NCBI GenBank assembly: GCA_000688775.2 | Contig: CP007628.2 | Coordinates: forward strand, 1,054,001 to 1,118,000 | Length of the DNA stretch: 64,000 nt | Reading direction: 5' to 3' | Origin: Streptococcus sp. VT 162 | GTDB taxonomy: Bacteria > Bacillota > Bacilli > Lactobacillales > Streptococcaceae | Shown here: in pieces, positions 33,799-43,957 of the stretch | Layout of the letters: every line of letters begins with the position of its first letter | How positions within the stretch are numbered: position 1 is the stretch's first letter | Notes under the pieces: model-generated | The model's database searches: none | Seen by the model: only the letters and a program-made list of their open reading frames with translations | Told to the model about the DNA's origin: nothing | Made by a program: the position numbers and the translations under genes

Positions 33799-36700
33799 TT
33801 AGCGATAAATCGTTTTCATAGCAATTCCCTCTAATTTTTCCTCTAGAGCAAAATCTTTTCTTACAAAATGTTGAGTAGAAACAACTGTTTTTTGTTCCTC
33901 TTCATACCTGATAATGACAGGTATTGGGCCTTTGTATTGTTCTAGGATATTTGAAATCTCTTTATCGTATTCATGATTTTTAACTTGAATCCAGAATCGT
34001 TCTGCCACTGCTTCTTTCAAATCTTGTGCAATCATTTGCAGACGACCATCTCGAGATTGAACTTTGCCATTGATGTAGTAGAATTTCCCTTCGGATAAAA
34101 TGGAAGCATATTTTCTATATTGGTCTGAAAATACAGTTACATCCATCCGAGACTTACTATCATGAACCTGTAGAAAAGCCATACTCTCGCCTTTCTTGGT
34201 TCGAATCACTTTAATCTTTTGCACTTCAACTAAGAGAGTGGCTTGAGTTCCCTCGGTTAGATTAGCGATTGGCGTCGTCGGATATAGGGCTTGTTTGGCA
34301 AGAGTTTGGAGAGGATGGGCACTGATACCTACCCCGACTAGTTCCTGCTCCTTGTAAAATTTCTCTGCTTCCGTAAAATCATCCGCCTCAGTCCAGCTAT
34401 AGCTTGCATCTGCAAAGAGACCACCCAACTCCTCAACAAAAACAAATAAGTTTGGTAGGTTGACTAAGATTTTCTGACGGTTCTTGTCAAATTCATCAAA
34501 AAGCCCCAGTTCAACCAAAGGCGTCAAAAGCGACAGTTTCTTGTAATTCTTGGGAAGACGTGTGACAAAATCTTCAATGCTTGAGAAAGGACGATTTTCA
34601 ATAATCCAGTAAGACAAATCTCTCGGCATTCCCTTAATGGCTTTTAGACCAAGATAGATTTTCTTCTGAGCAATCTTATCATGATAGGGAATGCTGTTTA
34701 TTGCTAAAGGAGCTACTTCAAAGCCCATCTGCAATGCATCTACAATGTAATCACTGCTAGAATAGTTCAACATAACTTGGAAGAAAATAGCAGGGTAGTG
34801 TGTCTTGAAATAAGCTAGTTGGAATGCCAGTGCTGAGTAGGCATAAGCGTGGGATCGGTTAAATCCATAGCCTGCAAACTTTTCCATCACTGCAAAAACT
34901 TGGTTGGCCTTTTCTTCTGTATGCCCCAATTTCATAGCTCCTGTGATAAAATCTTCCTTCATCAAATGCATCTCTTTAGCATTTTTCTTACCCATGGCTC
35001 GTCTGAGAATATCGGCTTTACCAAGACTGAAACCTCCAAAGCGTTGAGCTACCTGCATGACCTGCTCTTGATAGAGCATAATACCGTAGGTTGATGAAAG
35101 GATGTCTTCTAAGGCAGGGTCTAACACCGTCACCTTTTCTTTACCATGCTTACGAGCGACAAAATTATCAATATAATCACTTGCCCCCGGTCTATTGAGG
35201 GATGTCGTTGCTACTACCTCTTCAAAGACTTGCGGCTGAACTCGTTTCAAGAGCCGAATGGCGCCAGGTTGTTCAAATTGGAAAATCCCCTTGGTATTTC
35301 CAGCAGCAAAGAGGGCCAGAGTTTCTTTGTCTTCCAGATCAATATCCTCTATTCTCAGATGAATACCTTCTGACTCAGCCAATAATTCCTGCATTTTTTG
35401 GACAAAAGTTAGGTTACGCAGACCTAGGAAATCCATTTTTAAAAGGCCATTAGCTTCAACACCATGAGCATCATACTGGGTGATCAGCATATCCTCACCG
35501 TATTTGAGCGGGATATAGTCCGTCAGGTCTTGGTCACTCATAACGACCCCAGCTGCATGGATAGAGGTCTGACGAGGATACCCTTCAATCTTTCGAGCAA
35601 TCTCAAAAGCTTTTTGATATTCCAATTTGCTATTGATGATCTGCCTAAACTGTAGATTCTTTTCATAGGCTGTCGTTAGCGTGTCTCGAAAACTGATTTT
35701 TTTCGTAATATTGGTTAATTCGTACTCTGGAACACCATAGCGTTTGAAAACATCACGAATTGCCTGTTTTGCTCCAAAGGTCGAATAAGTGACAATCTGT
35801 GCCACGTGTTGGCTGCCATAACGATCACGAACATAGCGAATGAACTCTGGTCTATAGAGGTCAGGGATGTCGATATCGATATCAGGCATGGTGTAGCGCT
35901 CACGATTTAAAAAGCGTTCGAAAATCAAGTTCTTTTCAACCGGATCAATTCCTGTAATATCCAGTGAGTAAGCCACCAGACTACCAACCGCAGAACCACG
36001 CCCCATTCCCATATAATATCCTTGGGAACGTCCAAAACGGAGCAAATCCCAAACTACAAGGAAATAATCGTCAAAGCCCATATCATGAATCACAGCTAAT
36101 TCCTCATTCAGTCGCTCATGATAGATAGCTGAGGTTAGCCCCTTGTCACTCAAGCCTTGCTCAGCTCTCTCTCTAAGTTCTTCGACCGCTGGTCTTTCAG
36201 GATTAAAGCGAGGGAGTTTTAAACTTGGGTCGATTTGATAGCTTACATTCTCTATCAGACCTTGGAGATTGGCAAGCGCCTGAGGGAAGCGATTTTTAAA
36301 CCGTGCTTCCAAGTCTGAGGCAGGTAAAAAAATCCCTTGTTGTGAATGCAGATCCACTTCTCTCAGACTGACATTGTCCTTGACTGCTGACAAGATTTGT
36401 AAAACTTGAATATCTTCTTTTTCAAAAGAGTTGACCTGATAGAGTGGAAGAATGGGGCTAGTAAAGACTTTTTGAGGAGTATCTGGACTAACACCGATAA
36501 AATAATCAACCCCCAAATCCAACTGTTCGACCCCATTAAAATAGGGAACAACAATGGCCACATCTTCGAGGTGGGAGGTGAAGTCAGACCAATTTTTCCG
36601 TCCAGTCATTTTTAAAGTGGATAACTTCATCAACTCTTGATAGCCTTTAGTGGATAGGGCTAGAAAACGAAGAGAAATATTCTCCTTATCTTTGATCAAG

Positions 36701-36900
36701 GTCATTTCAAGACCAATTAAAGGTTGGATTCCATATTTTCGAGTCACCTCTAAAAAATGATAAGCCCCATAGAGATTATCCACATCCATGATAGCAAGGT
36801 GAGAATAGCCGTATTCTTTAGCCATTTGTACATATTTTTCAATCGAAACCACACTTTCCATAAAACTATAAACAGTCTTGGTGTCGAGCTGTGCAATCAT
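33799..36900 (-). CDS. dnaE: DNA polymerase III alpha subunit DnaE
   Basis: A 1033-residue family C polymerase. The PHP domain (1-200) begins with MIAQLDTKTVYSFMESVVSI. The palm aspartates are in MPDIDIDIPDLYRP near residue 330, and GKADILRRAMGKKN marks the fingers. The C-terminal OB/tRNA-anti domain starts near residue 900. It has no exonuclease domain, unlike PolC, so it is the DnaE3-type polymerase that extends primers on the lagging strand. AAGGAGGAG precedes the ATG and an extended -10 TGGTATAAT (36932-36940) lies upstream. Confidence 0.97.
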   Translation of the reverse strand: MIAQLDTKTVYSFMESVVSIEKYVQMAKEYGYSHLAIMDVDNLYGAYHFLEVTRKYGIQPLIGLEMTLIKDKENISLRFLALSTKGYQELMKLSTLKMTGRKNWSDFTSHLEDVAIVVPYFNGVEQLDLGVDYFIGVSPDTPQKVFTSPILPLYQVNSFEKEDIQVLQILSAVKDNVSLREVDLHSQQGIFLPASDLEARFKNRFPQALANLQGLIENVSYQIDPSLKLPRFNPERPAVEELRERAEQGLSDKGLTSAIYHERLNEELAVIHDMGFDDYFLVVWDLLRFGRSQGYYMGMGRGSAVGSLVAYSLDITGIDPVEKNLIFERFLNRERYTMPDIDIDIPDLYRPEFIRYVRDRYGSQHVAQIVTYSTFGAKQAIRDVFKRYGVPEYELTNITKKISFRDTLTTAYEKNLQFRQIINSKLEYQKAFEIARKIEGYPRQTSIHAAGVVMSDQDLTDYIPLKYGEDMLITQYDAHGVEANGLLKMDFLGLRNLTFVQKMQELLAESEGIHLRIEDIDLEDKETLALFAAGNTKGIFQFEQPGAIRLLKRVQPQVFEEVVATTSLNRPGASDYIDNFVARKHGKEKVTVLDPALEDILSSTYGIMLYQEQVMQVAQRFGGFSLGKADILRRAMGKKNAKEMHLMKEDFITGAMKLGHTEEKANQVFAVMEKFAGYGFNRSHAYAYSALAFQLAYFKTHYPAIFFQVMLNYSSSDYIVDALQMGFEVAPLAINSIPYHDKIAQKKIYLGLKAIKGMPRDLSYWIIENRPFSSIEDFVTRLPKNYKKLSLLTPLVELGLFDEFDKNRQKILVNLPNLFVFVEELGGLFADASYSWTEADDFTEAEKFYKEQELVGVGISAHPLQTLAKQALYPTTPIANLTEGTQATLLVEVQKIKVIRTKKGESMAFLQVHDSKSRMDVTVFSDQYRKYASILSEGKFYYINGKVQSRDGRLQMIAQDLKEAVAERFWIQVKNHEYDKEISNILEQYKGPIPVIIRYEEEQKTVVSTQHFVRKDFALEEKLEGIAMKTIYR

Positions 36901-37314
36901 TTCTTCTCCTCCTTGCTTTCGTTTTACTACTATTATACCATTTTAAGCTGGATATTGAAGCAACTCTGCACTTTCTTTTCAATATCATCAGTTACAAACT
37001 TCTTCTCTTCTTACTGTTAAATTCTTCATTTTTCAAAGGAAGAAAATAAAAAATTAATATTATATAATAGTTTTTAATGTAAATTTAGATATATTTATAC
37101 CAAACGAAGAATAATAAAGATAGGAGTTATATGCAGTTTTACATATAAAAATCTCTAGAAAAAGGCTTACTTCTATGGTATTTATTCAGCATTTTATAAT
37201 AACTTACCAAATAGATATGCTGGTTTAAGAAATTTATTTCATTTAAGTTTATTTATTCCATTTTTCCCTCTTTTTTGATATAATAAATCCAGTCTGTTTT
37301 CAAAGGAGAGAAAC
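36901..37314. other. AT-rich intergenic region between dnaE and pepX
   Basis: This 414-base gap holds the dnaE promoter and ribosome site (to about 36945) and the pepX promoter (TGATATAAT, 37276-37284, no clear -35). Between them is very AT-rich DNA. An AGGAG site precedes a 5-codon frame at 37131-37148, and a coding-like frame without ATG runs from 37159 to 37278 (reads KKAYFYGIYSAFYNN and on). These may be a decayed gene. I see no tRNA, repeat or riboswitch here. Confidence 0.5.
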
Positions 37315-39597
37315 ATGCGTTTTAATCAATTCAGCTACCAACCAACCACTAGTTCTCAACGATTTGAGGAATTAGAAGGTCTTGGTCTAAAGCTGTCACC
37401 CCAACTGTCCTTAAAAAGACAGTTTGAAGACTTCATTCGTTGGAGTTTTTTCACTTATTCTAACACGGATTATGCCTTGTCGACTTTGGCTGCGGATAAA
37501 GAAACAGATTTAGTAACTTTTTTCCAGTCAGACCGTGAGTTAACTGCGGAGATTTTCTACACAGTAGTTTTTCAACTTTTAGGATTTAGCTATCTTGTTG
37601 ACTTTGAGGATGCCGAACAGTTTCGTAAAGAAACTGGTTTTCCTATTGTTTATGGAGATCTCATTGAAAATCTTTATCAGTTACTCAATACGCGAACGAA
37701 AAAAGGAAATACGCTCATCGATCAGCTTGTTAGTGATGGACTCATTTCAGAAGACAATCACTACCACTACTTTAACGGTAAGAGCTTGGCAACCTTTTCT
37801 AGTCACGATGTCATTCGTGAAGTTGTTTATGTAGAGAGTCGTGTGGATACTGATAAAGATGATCTGCCTGATTTAGTTAAGGTCAGCATTATTCGTCCGC
37901 GTTATGATGGACAGATTCCTTCAGTCATGACTGCCAGCCCTTATCACCAAGGGACCAACGACAAAGCCAGTGACAAGGCTCTCTACAAAATGGAGGGAGA
38001 GCTTGAGGTCAAAACGCCCCACACCATTGAACTTGAGGAACCTAAGCTGAATTTAGTTGAACCTCATGGTCAAGCAGAAGTCGTCTCAGAAGCTGAAGAA
38101 AAGCTATCTCATATCAATAGCTCATACACACTCAATGACTACTTCCTCCCACGTGGATTTGCCAATCTCTATGTATCAGGTGTTGGAACCAAAGATTCTC
38201 AAGGTCTCATGACCAATGGTGACTACCAGCAGATTGAAGCTTATAAAAATGTCATTGATTGGCTCAATGGTCGTTGTCGTGCTTTCACGGATCACACGCG
38301 CAAACGCCAAGTCAAAGCTGACTGGTCAAACGGGAAAGTCGCAACAACAGGTATTTCCTATCTAGGTACCATGTCCAATGGTCTCGCCACCACTGGTGTT
38401 GATGGCTTAGAAGTCATCATCGCTGAAGCAGGTATTTCCTCTTGGTACAACTACTATCGGGAAAATGGTCTAGTGACCAGCCCAGGGGGCTATCCAGGTG
38501 AGGATTTTGACTCACTTGCTGAATTGACCTACTCTCGCAACCTCCAAGCCGGTGACTATATTCGTGGCAATGAAGCTCATCAAGCAGACTTAGAAAAGGT
38601 TAAAGAGAAACTCGATCGCAAGACTGGTGACTACAATCAGTTTTGGCATGACCGCAACTATCTGCTCAATGCTCACAAGGTTCAAGCTGAGGTCGTCTTT
38701 ACGCATGGTTCCCAGGATTGGAACGTCAAACCTCTTCATGTTTACCAGATGTTTCATGCCCTTCCTAGCCATATCAATAAGCACCTCTTTTTCCATCATG
38801 GTGCCCATGTTTATATGAACAACTGGCAGTCGATCGACTTCCGCGAGTCCATGAATGCCTTGTTAAGTAAGAAACTGTTAGGACTTGACTCAGGATATCA
38901 ACTTCCGACTGTCATCTGGCAGGACAATACCGAATCGAAAAGATGGCAAGGTCTTGATAACTTTGGCAAACAGGATGAACTGCATACCTTCTCTCTTGGT
39001 AATGAGGAAAAAGTGATTCAAAACCAGTATGATCAAAAAGATTTTGATCGTTATGGAAAGACTTACCAGACCTTCAACACCGAACTTTACCAAGGAAAAG
39101 CCAATCAGATTACTATTGACCTTCCAGTAAGTCAAGACATTCACTTAAATGGGCGAGTGGAGCTGAAACTTCGTGTCAAATCGAGTACGAACAAAGGCTT
39201 ATTATCAGCCCAACTGTTAGAACTTGGACAAAAGAAATATCTGCAGCCTTATCCAGCCGTCTTAAGTGCTAGAACCATTGATAATGGTCGTTACCACATG
39301 TTAGAAAATCTCTGTGAACTGCCATTCAACCCAAGTGCCCAACGTGTCATCACCAAAGGCTACCTTAATCTTCAAAATCGAACCAATCTCTTGACGATTG
39401 AAGAAATCCAACCAAATGAATGGATGGACTTCAAGCTAGAGCTTCAACCAACTATCTACAAACTTAAAGAAGGAGATACTCTCCGTTTGGTTCTCTATAC
39501 AACAGACTTTGAGATTACAATTCGAGACAATACAGACTATCAGTTGACTGTTGATTTAGCACAGTCTAGTCTTATCCTACCTTGTCAAAAGGTATAA
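37315..39597 (+). CDS. pepX: X-prolyl dipeptidyl aminopeptidase
   Basis: A 760-residue serine peptidase (S15) that removes Xaa-Pro dipeptides from casein-type peptides. The N-terminal helical domain (1-150) is typical of the lactic acid bacterial PepX. The catalytic Ser lies in [13 protein letters not shown] (GxSYxG), the Asp in the [11 protein letters not shown] region and the His in [11 protein letters not shown] jelly-roll C-terminal domain (about 560-760) follows. AAAGGAGAG precedes the ATG. Immediately after the stop lies a decayed second copy of its 3' part. Confidence 0.96.
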   Translation: MRFNQFSYQPTTSSQRFEELEGLGLKLSPQLSLKRQFEDFIRWSFFTYSNTDYALSTLAADKETDLVTFFQSDRELTAEIFYTVVFQLLGFSYLVDFEDAEQFRKETGFPIVYGDLIENLYQLLNTRTKKGNTLIDQLVSDGLISEDNHYHYFNGKSLATFSSHDVIREVVYVESRVDTDKDDLPDLVKVSIIRPRYDGQIPSVMTASPYHQGTNDKASDKALYKMEGELEVKTPHTIELEEPKLNLVEPHGQAEVVSEAEEKLSHINSSYTLNDYFLPRGFANLYVSGVGTKDSQGLMTNGDYQQIEAYKNVIDWLNGRCRAFTDHTRKRQVKADWSNGKVATTGISYLGTMSNGLATTGVDGLEVIIAEAGISSWYNYYRENGLVTSPGGYPGEDFDSLAELTYSRNLQAGDYIRGNEAHQADLEKVKEKLDRKTGDYNQFWHDRNYLLNAHKVQAEVVFTHGSQDWNVKPLHVYQMFHALPSHINKHLFFHHGAHVYMNNWQSIDFRESMNALLSKKLLGLDSGYQLPTVIWQDNTESKRWQGLDNFGKQDELHTFSLGNEEKVIQNQYDQKDFDRYGKTYQTFNTELYQGKANQITIDLPVSQDIHLNGRVELKLRVKSSTNKGLLSAQLLELGQKKYLQPYPAVLSARTIDNGRYHMLENLCELPFNPSAQRVITKGYLNLQNRTNLLTIEEIQPNEWMDFKLELQPTIYKLKEGDTLRLVLYTTDFEITIRDNTDYQLTVDLAQSSLILPCQKV

Positions 39598-40110
39598 TCT
39601 ACCAGACTTTCAATATGGAAGTATTCAAAGGAAAAGTCAATGAAATAGACCATTGAACTTCCTATAACCAAGGCTTTCCACTTGAACAGTCGAATCAAAC
39701 ATAAACTTCGTATCAAATCCAGTTCATCTGAAAGCATTTTAGAAGCCCCTAGATAGAACTTGGACAAAAGATACTCCCTCTAACCAACATGTGTAACCAT
39801 TTATCATACACGCTACCAGACCACATGTTGGAAATCTCTGTGAATTACATTTAGAGTAAATTCACAAAACGCCGTGACAAAAAGCTACCCAAATTGAATG
39901 ATTCACTGTCATTAAAGAACATCAATGTAGATGAACGGATTGCTACCCAGTTTATCTGCACGCAACTAGTGACAAGTTAAAAGAAGGAGATCTCTCCATC
40001 TAGTTCTTTATCCTACTGACTGTGAAATCATCATACATGACAATACCGCCTACCACCCGACTGACGTTATCGTTCAGTCCACGCTACTGTACCTTGTAAA
40101 AGGAGTACTT
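39598..40110 (+). pseudogene. Decayed second copy of the pepX 3' end
   Basis: About 510 bases are collinear with the last 180 codons of the preceding pepX gene but have many substitutions, stops and small indels. Shared blocks include TAGAACTTGGACAAAAG (39218 in pepX, 39754 here), ACCACATGTT (39293, 39820) and AAAGAAGGAGAT (39466, 39980). The offset falls smoothly from 536 to about 512, as expected of small deletions. No frame is open. It is either the remnant of a tandem duplication or of a second pepX-like gene. Its last bases (AAAAGGAG) now serve as the ribosome site of argR. Confidence 0.9.
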
Positions 40111-40115
40111 ACTTT

Positions 40116-40589
40116 ATGAACAAATCAGAACACAGACACCAACTTATCCGCGCACTCGTTTCAAAAAACAAAATCCATACTCAAGCTGAATTACAAGCCT
40201 TGTTAGCGGAAAATGATATCCAAGTTACTCAGGCTACCTTATCACGCGATATCAAAACCATGAACCTTTCAAAAGTGCGTGAAGAAGATAATTCCTACTA
40301 TGTGCTAAATACAGGATCTATCTCCAAGTGGGAAAAACGTCTTGAAAACTATATGGAAGATGCTCTTGTTATGTTGCGTCCTGTGCAACACCAAGTTATT
40401 TTGAAAACTTTACCCGGTTTAGCCCAATCATTTGGATCTGTAATTGATTCCTTGGCCTTTCCAGATATCGTTGCAACCCTTTGTGGAGACGATGTCTGCA
40501 TGATTATCTGTGAAGATGCTACAAAAGCGCAAGCATGTTTTGAAAGTCTTAAAAAATATGCACCACCATTTTTCTTCAGTGAATCATGA
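40116..40589 (+). CDS. argR: ArgR-family arginine repressor
   Basis: A 157-residue ArgR/AhrC family protein. The winged helix-turn-helix occupies 1-75, with [17 protein letters not shown] as recognition region. The C-terminal oligomerisation and arginine-binding domain (about 85-150) contains [17 protein letters not shown]. That domain departs from the usual GTIAGDDT motif, so arginine binding may be altered. Streptococci have two or three ArgR paralogs. No arginine genes are adjacent. AAAGGAG lies 10 bases before the ATG, within the pepX relic. Confidence 0.85.
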   Translation: MNKSEHRHQLIRALVSKNKIHTQAELQALLAENDIQVTQATLSRDIKTMNLSKVREEDNSYYVLNTGSISKWEKRLENYMEDALVMLRPVQHQVILKTLPGLAQSFGSVIDSLAFPDIVATLCGDDVCMIICEDATKAQACFESLKKYAPPFFFSES

Positions 40590-40609
40590 CCACCCGTCTA
40601 ACGGGTGGT
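40589..40609 (+). repeat. GC-rich perfect hairpin after argR
   Basis: ACCACCCGT (40589-40597) and ACGGGTGGT (40601-40609) form a 9-base stem with a 3-base loop that includes the argR stop. It lacks a T-run, so it is not a classic terminator. Similar hairpins occur at ends of IS200/IS605 elements, which is only a suggestion. Confidence 0.55.
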
Positions 40610-40665
40610 TTGTCCCAGGGCACCTAACGGAGCGAGACGGACTAATAGTCACATAATAAAACAAA

Positions 40666-40696
40666 TCCCGTGATTAAAAAGTCACGGGAATTTTTT
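40666..40696. terminator. Bidirectional terminator between argR and the obgE operon
   Basis: TCCCGTGA (40666-40673) pairs with TCACGGGA (40682-40689), followed by TTTTTT on the plus strand and TTTGTTTT on the minus strand. Confidence 0.85.
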
Positions 40697-40706
40697 ATTT
40701 CTTTGA

Positions 40707-40859
40707 CTATGTTTCTTCTTTCTTTGTACGCGCCAATCGAAGAGCACGTTTAGGATTGAGACGATTAAACAATTCTTCTAGTTTCTTTTCATTCCACACA
40801 TCTGCTGCAGAAACAAAATTGCCATCTGCATCTCGGAATGATATCGGTTTATCTCCCAT
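40707..40859 (-). CDS. Small conserved-looking protein after obgE
   Basis: I translated this 50-residue frame by hand. It begins MGDKPISFRDADGNFVSAAD and ends LRLARTKKEET. AGGAG, partly formed by the obgE stop codon, precedes its ATG by 6 bases. Spacing to obgE is 9 bases, so it is the last gene of the cpoA-obgE group. It has no membrane segment. I recall a similar short hypothetical protein after obgE in streptococci, but no function is known. Confidence 0.75.
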   Translation of the reverse strand: MGDKPISFRDADGNFVSAADVWNEKKLEELFNRLNPKRALRLARTKKEET

Positions 40860-40868
40860 ATCAATCTC

Positions 40869-42179
40869 CTAGTCTACAAATTCAAACTCAAATTTACCGA
40901 TGCGGACCAAGTCGCCATCTTTGGCGCCACGTGCACGAAGGGCTTCGTCAACCCCCATACCACGAAGCTGACGGGCAAACTTCATGACCGATTCGTCACG
41001 GTCAAAGTTGGTCATGTTAAAGAGTTTCATTAGTTTTTCACCAGAAAGTACCCATGTCGCATCATCATCACGACTAATCTCAAAGGCTTTTTCTTCCTCG
41101 TCAAAGCCATAGTAAGCCTCTTCTTCCATATCTGATTCATCATAAATCGGGAATTCTGGAGTCTTGTCTAACAATTCAGCTGTCGCGTCTAAAAGAGTCG
41201 CCAACCCTTGCTTGGTCAACCCAGAAATTGGGAAGATGGCTGGAAGTTCCTCAAACTCGTCGTAGTTTGCTGCCAACTTTTCCTTGAAAGTTTTAAGATT
41301 TTCCTGACTTTCAGGCATATCCATCTTGTTAGCCACGATGATCTGCGGACGTTCCATGAGACGAAGGTTATAGGATTCTAATTCCTTATTGATAGCAAGG
41401 TAGTCCTCATAAGGATCACGTCCTTCACTAGCTGACATATCGATGACATGGAGGATAACTCGAGTGCGTTCGATATGACGAAGAAACTGGGTTCCAAGAC
41501 CAACCCCTTGACTGGCCCCTTCAATCAAACCTGGAAGGTCTGCTACTGCAAAAGATTCACCTGACTGTGTACGAACCATACCCAAATTTGGGACAATCGT
41601 CGTAAAGTGGTAAGCACCGATTTTGGGCTTAGCTGAAGTGATGACACTAAGCAAAGTTGATTTTCCAACAGATGGGAAACCGACCAAGCCAACATCCGCT
41701 AAGATTTTCAATTCCAGTTGCAACTCGCGTTCTTGTCCTGGTTCTCCATTCTCAGAGATTTCAGGTGCAGGATTTTTTGGAGTGGCAAAACGGATATTTC
41801 CACGACCACCTCGACCACCATGAGCCACGATAAACTCTTGACCATGTTCAATCAAGTCTGTAATGACTTTTCCTGTTTCCGCATCACGTACAGTAGTCCC
41901 CTGTGGTACGCGAACACGAAGATCTTCTGCACCACGTCCGTGCATTCCTTTGGTCATCCCTTTTTCACCAGAATCAGCCTTGAAATGACGGTTATAGCGG
42001 AAATCCATCAAGGTACGTAAGCCTTCGTCTACCACGAAAACAACGTTTCCTCCACGTCCACCATCACCACCCCAAGGACCGCCATTAGGGACATACTTTT
42101 CACGGCGAAAGGCAACCATGCCATCGCCACCATTACCAGCCTTGACCTTAATCTTGGCTGTATCTAAAAACATACTCAT
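40869..42179 (-). CDS. obgE: GTPase ObgE/CgtA
   Basis: A 436-residue Obg GTPase involved in 50S ribosome assembly and stress control. The glycine-rich Obg fold (1-158) shows [19 protein letters not shown]. The G domain follows with [22 protein letters not shown] and NKMD. The C-terminal OCT domain (about 355-436) is present. Length is typical. A weak terminator at 42196-42219 lies between it and the upstream small gene, so it may also have its own promoter. Confidence 0.97.
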   Translation of the reverse strand: MSMFLDTAKIKVKAGNGGDGMVAFRREKYVPNGGPWGGDGGRGGNVVFVVDEGLRTLMDFRYNRHFKADSGEKGMTKGMHGRGAEDLRVRVPQGTTVRDAETGKVITDLIEHGQEFIVAHGGRGGRGNIRFATPKNPAPEISENGEPGQERELQLELKILADVGLVGFPSVGKSTLLSVITSAKPKIGAYHFTTIVPNLGMVRTQSGESFAVADLPGLIEGASQGVGLGTQFLRHIERTRVILHVIDMSASEGRDPYEDYLAINKELESYNLRLMERPQIIVANKMDMPESQENLKTFKEKLAANYDEFEELPAIFPISGLTKQGLATLLDATAELLDKTPEFPIYDESDMEEEAYYGFDEEEKAFEISRDDDATWVLSGEKLMKLFNMTNFDRDESVMKFARQLRGMGVDEALRARGAKDGDLVRIGKFEFEFVD

Positions 42180-42195
42180 ATTTTCTTCTCACTTT

Positions 42196-42219
42196 AAAAA
42201 GGCTGGGGAGAACCCAGTC
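42196..42219 (-). terminator. Hairpin between the DUF4044 gene and obgE
   Basis: GGCTGGG (42201-42207) pairs with CCCAGTC (42213-42219). The minus strand reads on into TTTTTAAAG. It may attenuate read-through into obgE. Confidence 0.65.
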
Positions 42220-42250
42220 ATTAGTTATTGTTTCTATCCCCGTAGCTTGC

Positions 42251-42385
42251 TTAGAATCTACTAAAAGCTCCAAGCGCAGTTGCAAAGATACCAGCAAGGG
42301 TTACAAACAACATGATGAGCACGACAACAAGTGTCACCTTTTCAAACAATGTTTTTTTACGTTTTCCGTTATCTCCAAAAGCCAT
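42251..42385 (-). CDS. DUF4044-type small membrane protein
   Basis: A 44-residue frame that I translated by hand. A basic N terminus (MAFGDNGKRKKTLFEK) is followed by one membrane helix (about residues 17-37, TLVVVLIMLFVTLAGIFATA). This matches the short DUF4044 family of streptococci. GGAG precedes the ATG. It lies between the PspC gene and obgE in the same direction. Function is unknown. Confidence 0.8.
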   Translation of the reverse strand: MAFGDNGKRKKTLFEKVTLVVVLIMLFVTLAGIFATALGAFSRF

Positions 42386-42414
42386 AACTTCTCCTTTTTC
42401 TATATAATTCTAAT

Positions 42415-42603
42415 TTAATATTCTGTTGAAACTGGTGCAATCAACCATAAAATGATATAAGCAAGGACTCCTGTCCCATAACAAAATGCAAGAACAGCCC
42501 AAATGACACGAACAATTGTTGGATCAATATCAAAATAATGAGCAACTCCTGCGCATACTCCACCAATTTTTTGATCTTTTCCGCTTCTCATTAATTTTTT
42601 CAT
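42415..42603 (-). CDS. PspC-domain small membrane protein
   Basis: A 62-residue protein with the full PspC domain: basic start, KIGGVCAGVAHYFDIDPTIVR, then a hydrophobic helix from about residue 33 to 55. In other bacteria PspC domains act in envelope stress sensing. Here it is a stand-alone domain in the glycolipid operon, 20 bases downstream of the second glycosyltransferase, so a membrane-lipid link is possible but not shown. Confidence 0.88.
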   Translation of the reverse strand: MKKLMRSGKDQKIGGVCAGVAHYFDIDPTIVRVIWAVLAFCYGTGVLAYIILWLIAPVSTEY

Positions 42604-42623
42604 TTTTTCTTCCTCTTATTCTA

Positions 42624-43949
42624 TTATTTGAATTCGTCTCTCCAATAATCTCTGATGCTAGACAATTGTTTTCGAGACGCTCTTAAAATACGCTTGGATT
42701 CTTTTACTGGGCTTGTTACAGCCTGTTGAGGTAGATAGAGAATCGTTTTTAAGAAGCGCTGAGTGACAGGTTGTCCATCATGTAGCTCATGTTCAAAGTT
42801 ATTTGAGATAATGGCATCAAGGTAAAACTCATGAACTCGTTTCCCAAAATTTTCAGCCGAAATCTCGTACAACTTATCCGCCAACTTTTGTTCAGACATA
42901 TCAGGAGTAGCAATCAATGCTTCAAGGATAGCTCCTGCAAGCTCTCGTTCTCCATAGTAGAGGGTCCCAAACATTTTATCATTGATCAGATTTTCAAGAT
43001 AGGGATTGCCATGAGCGATAACAGGCGTTCCACTGGCTAGACTTTCTAGATAGGTTAAACCCTGAGTTTCACTCGTAGATGCTGAAATAAAGAAATCAGC
43101 TGCTTTATAGTACAAGGCTGTCTCACTTGGAGCAATCATACCTGTAAAAATCACATGTTTTTGTATGTTTAATTTCCCTGCTTGTTCTTTCAGACTGTCC
43201 AGATAAGGTCCGTCTCCAGCAACAACTAACTTCACCTTGTCTTCTTCTTTCAAAACCTGCGCAAAGGCAGCTAAGACTGCTTGGATATTCTTTTCAAAGG
43301 AGATACGAGAAAGGCTCAGTAGCATTTTCTCGCCTTCCTGAATACCTAACTTCGAACGAAGTTCTTGCAAGTTTTCCTCTTTGATCTCAGGTCGTTCAAA
43401 CTTAGCCAGCTCAATTCCAGTTGGGATGACACGCTTTTCAACCTTAACTTTGTATTTCGATAAAAGGTCACGAACAATCTCACTAGGGCAAATTACGCCA
43501 TCTACATCATGAAGAAAGCCTCGCACCAAATATTTTACCATACTCGGACGAATTAGCATGCCCTTAGCAATGTAATGCACATAGTCTTCATACTGGGTAT
43601 GGTAGGTATGAATAACTGGAATTTTCAATTCTCTCGCAATCCAAATCCCTAACAAACCAAGAGAAAATTCTGTCTGGGTATGAATGATATCGAGTTGATA
43701 CTGCTTGGCAATTTCAAGCGCCTTTGTAAAACCTCGGTAGGCAAATCGTCGATCCTTAAATGCAAAGAAAGGGACACTTGGAATGCGAATAATTTGCCAA
43801 TCCTCGTATCGATTCACATCTTTATCAGTTGTTGTAAAGATAAAAACTGCATGCCCCTGCTTCTCAAGCTCAGTTTTCAAAGTCCGAATACTAGTCGCGA
43901 CCCCGGAAACCTGAGGGAAATAGGTATCTGTAAATAAACCAATTCGCAT
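42624..43949 (-). CDS. GT4 glycosyltransferase, glucosyl-diacylglycerol synthase type
   Basis: A 441-residue GT4 enzyme. The N-terminal acceptor domain starts MRIGLFTDTYFPQVSGV and the donor-site motif E-x7-E is in STSETQGLTYLESLASGTPVI. The C-terminal 60 residues are extra and basic, suggesting membrane binding. In pneumococcus the gene next to cpoA encodes the alpha-monoglucosyl-diacylglycerol synthase. The same order here supports that. It starts 8 bases after cpoA ends. Confidence 0.82.
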   Translation of the reverse strand: MRIGLFTDTYFPQVSGVATSIRTLKTELEKQGHAVFIFTTTDKDVNRYEDWQIIRIPSVPFFAFKDRRFAYRGFTKALEIAKQYQLDIIHTQTEFSLGLLGIWIARELKIPVIHTYHTQYEDYVHYIAKGMLIRPSMVKYLVRGFLHDVDGVICPSEIVRDLLSKYKVKVEKRVIPTGIELAKFERPEIKEENLQELRSKLGIQEGEKMLLSLSRISFEKNIQAVLAAFAQVLKEEDKVKLVVAGDGPYLDSLKEQAGKLNIQKHVIFTGMIAPSETALYYKAADFFISASTSETQGLTYLESLASGTPVIAHGNPYLENLINDKMFGTLYYGERELAGAILEALIATPDMSEQKLADKLYEISAENFGKRVHEFYLDAIISNNFEHELHDGQPVTQRFLKTILYLPQQAVTSPVKESKRILRASRKQLSSIRDYWRDEFK

Positions 43950-43957
43950 AAATTACC

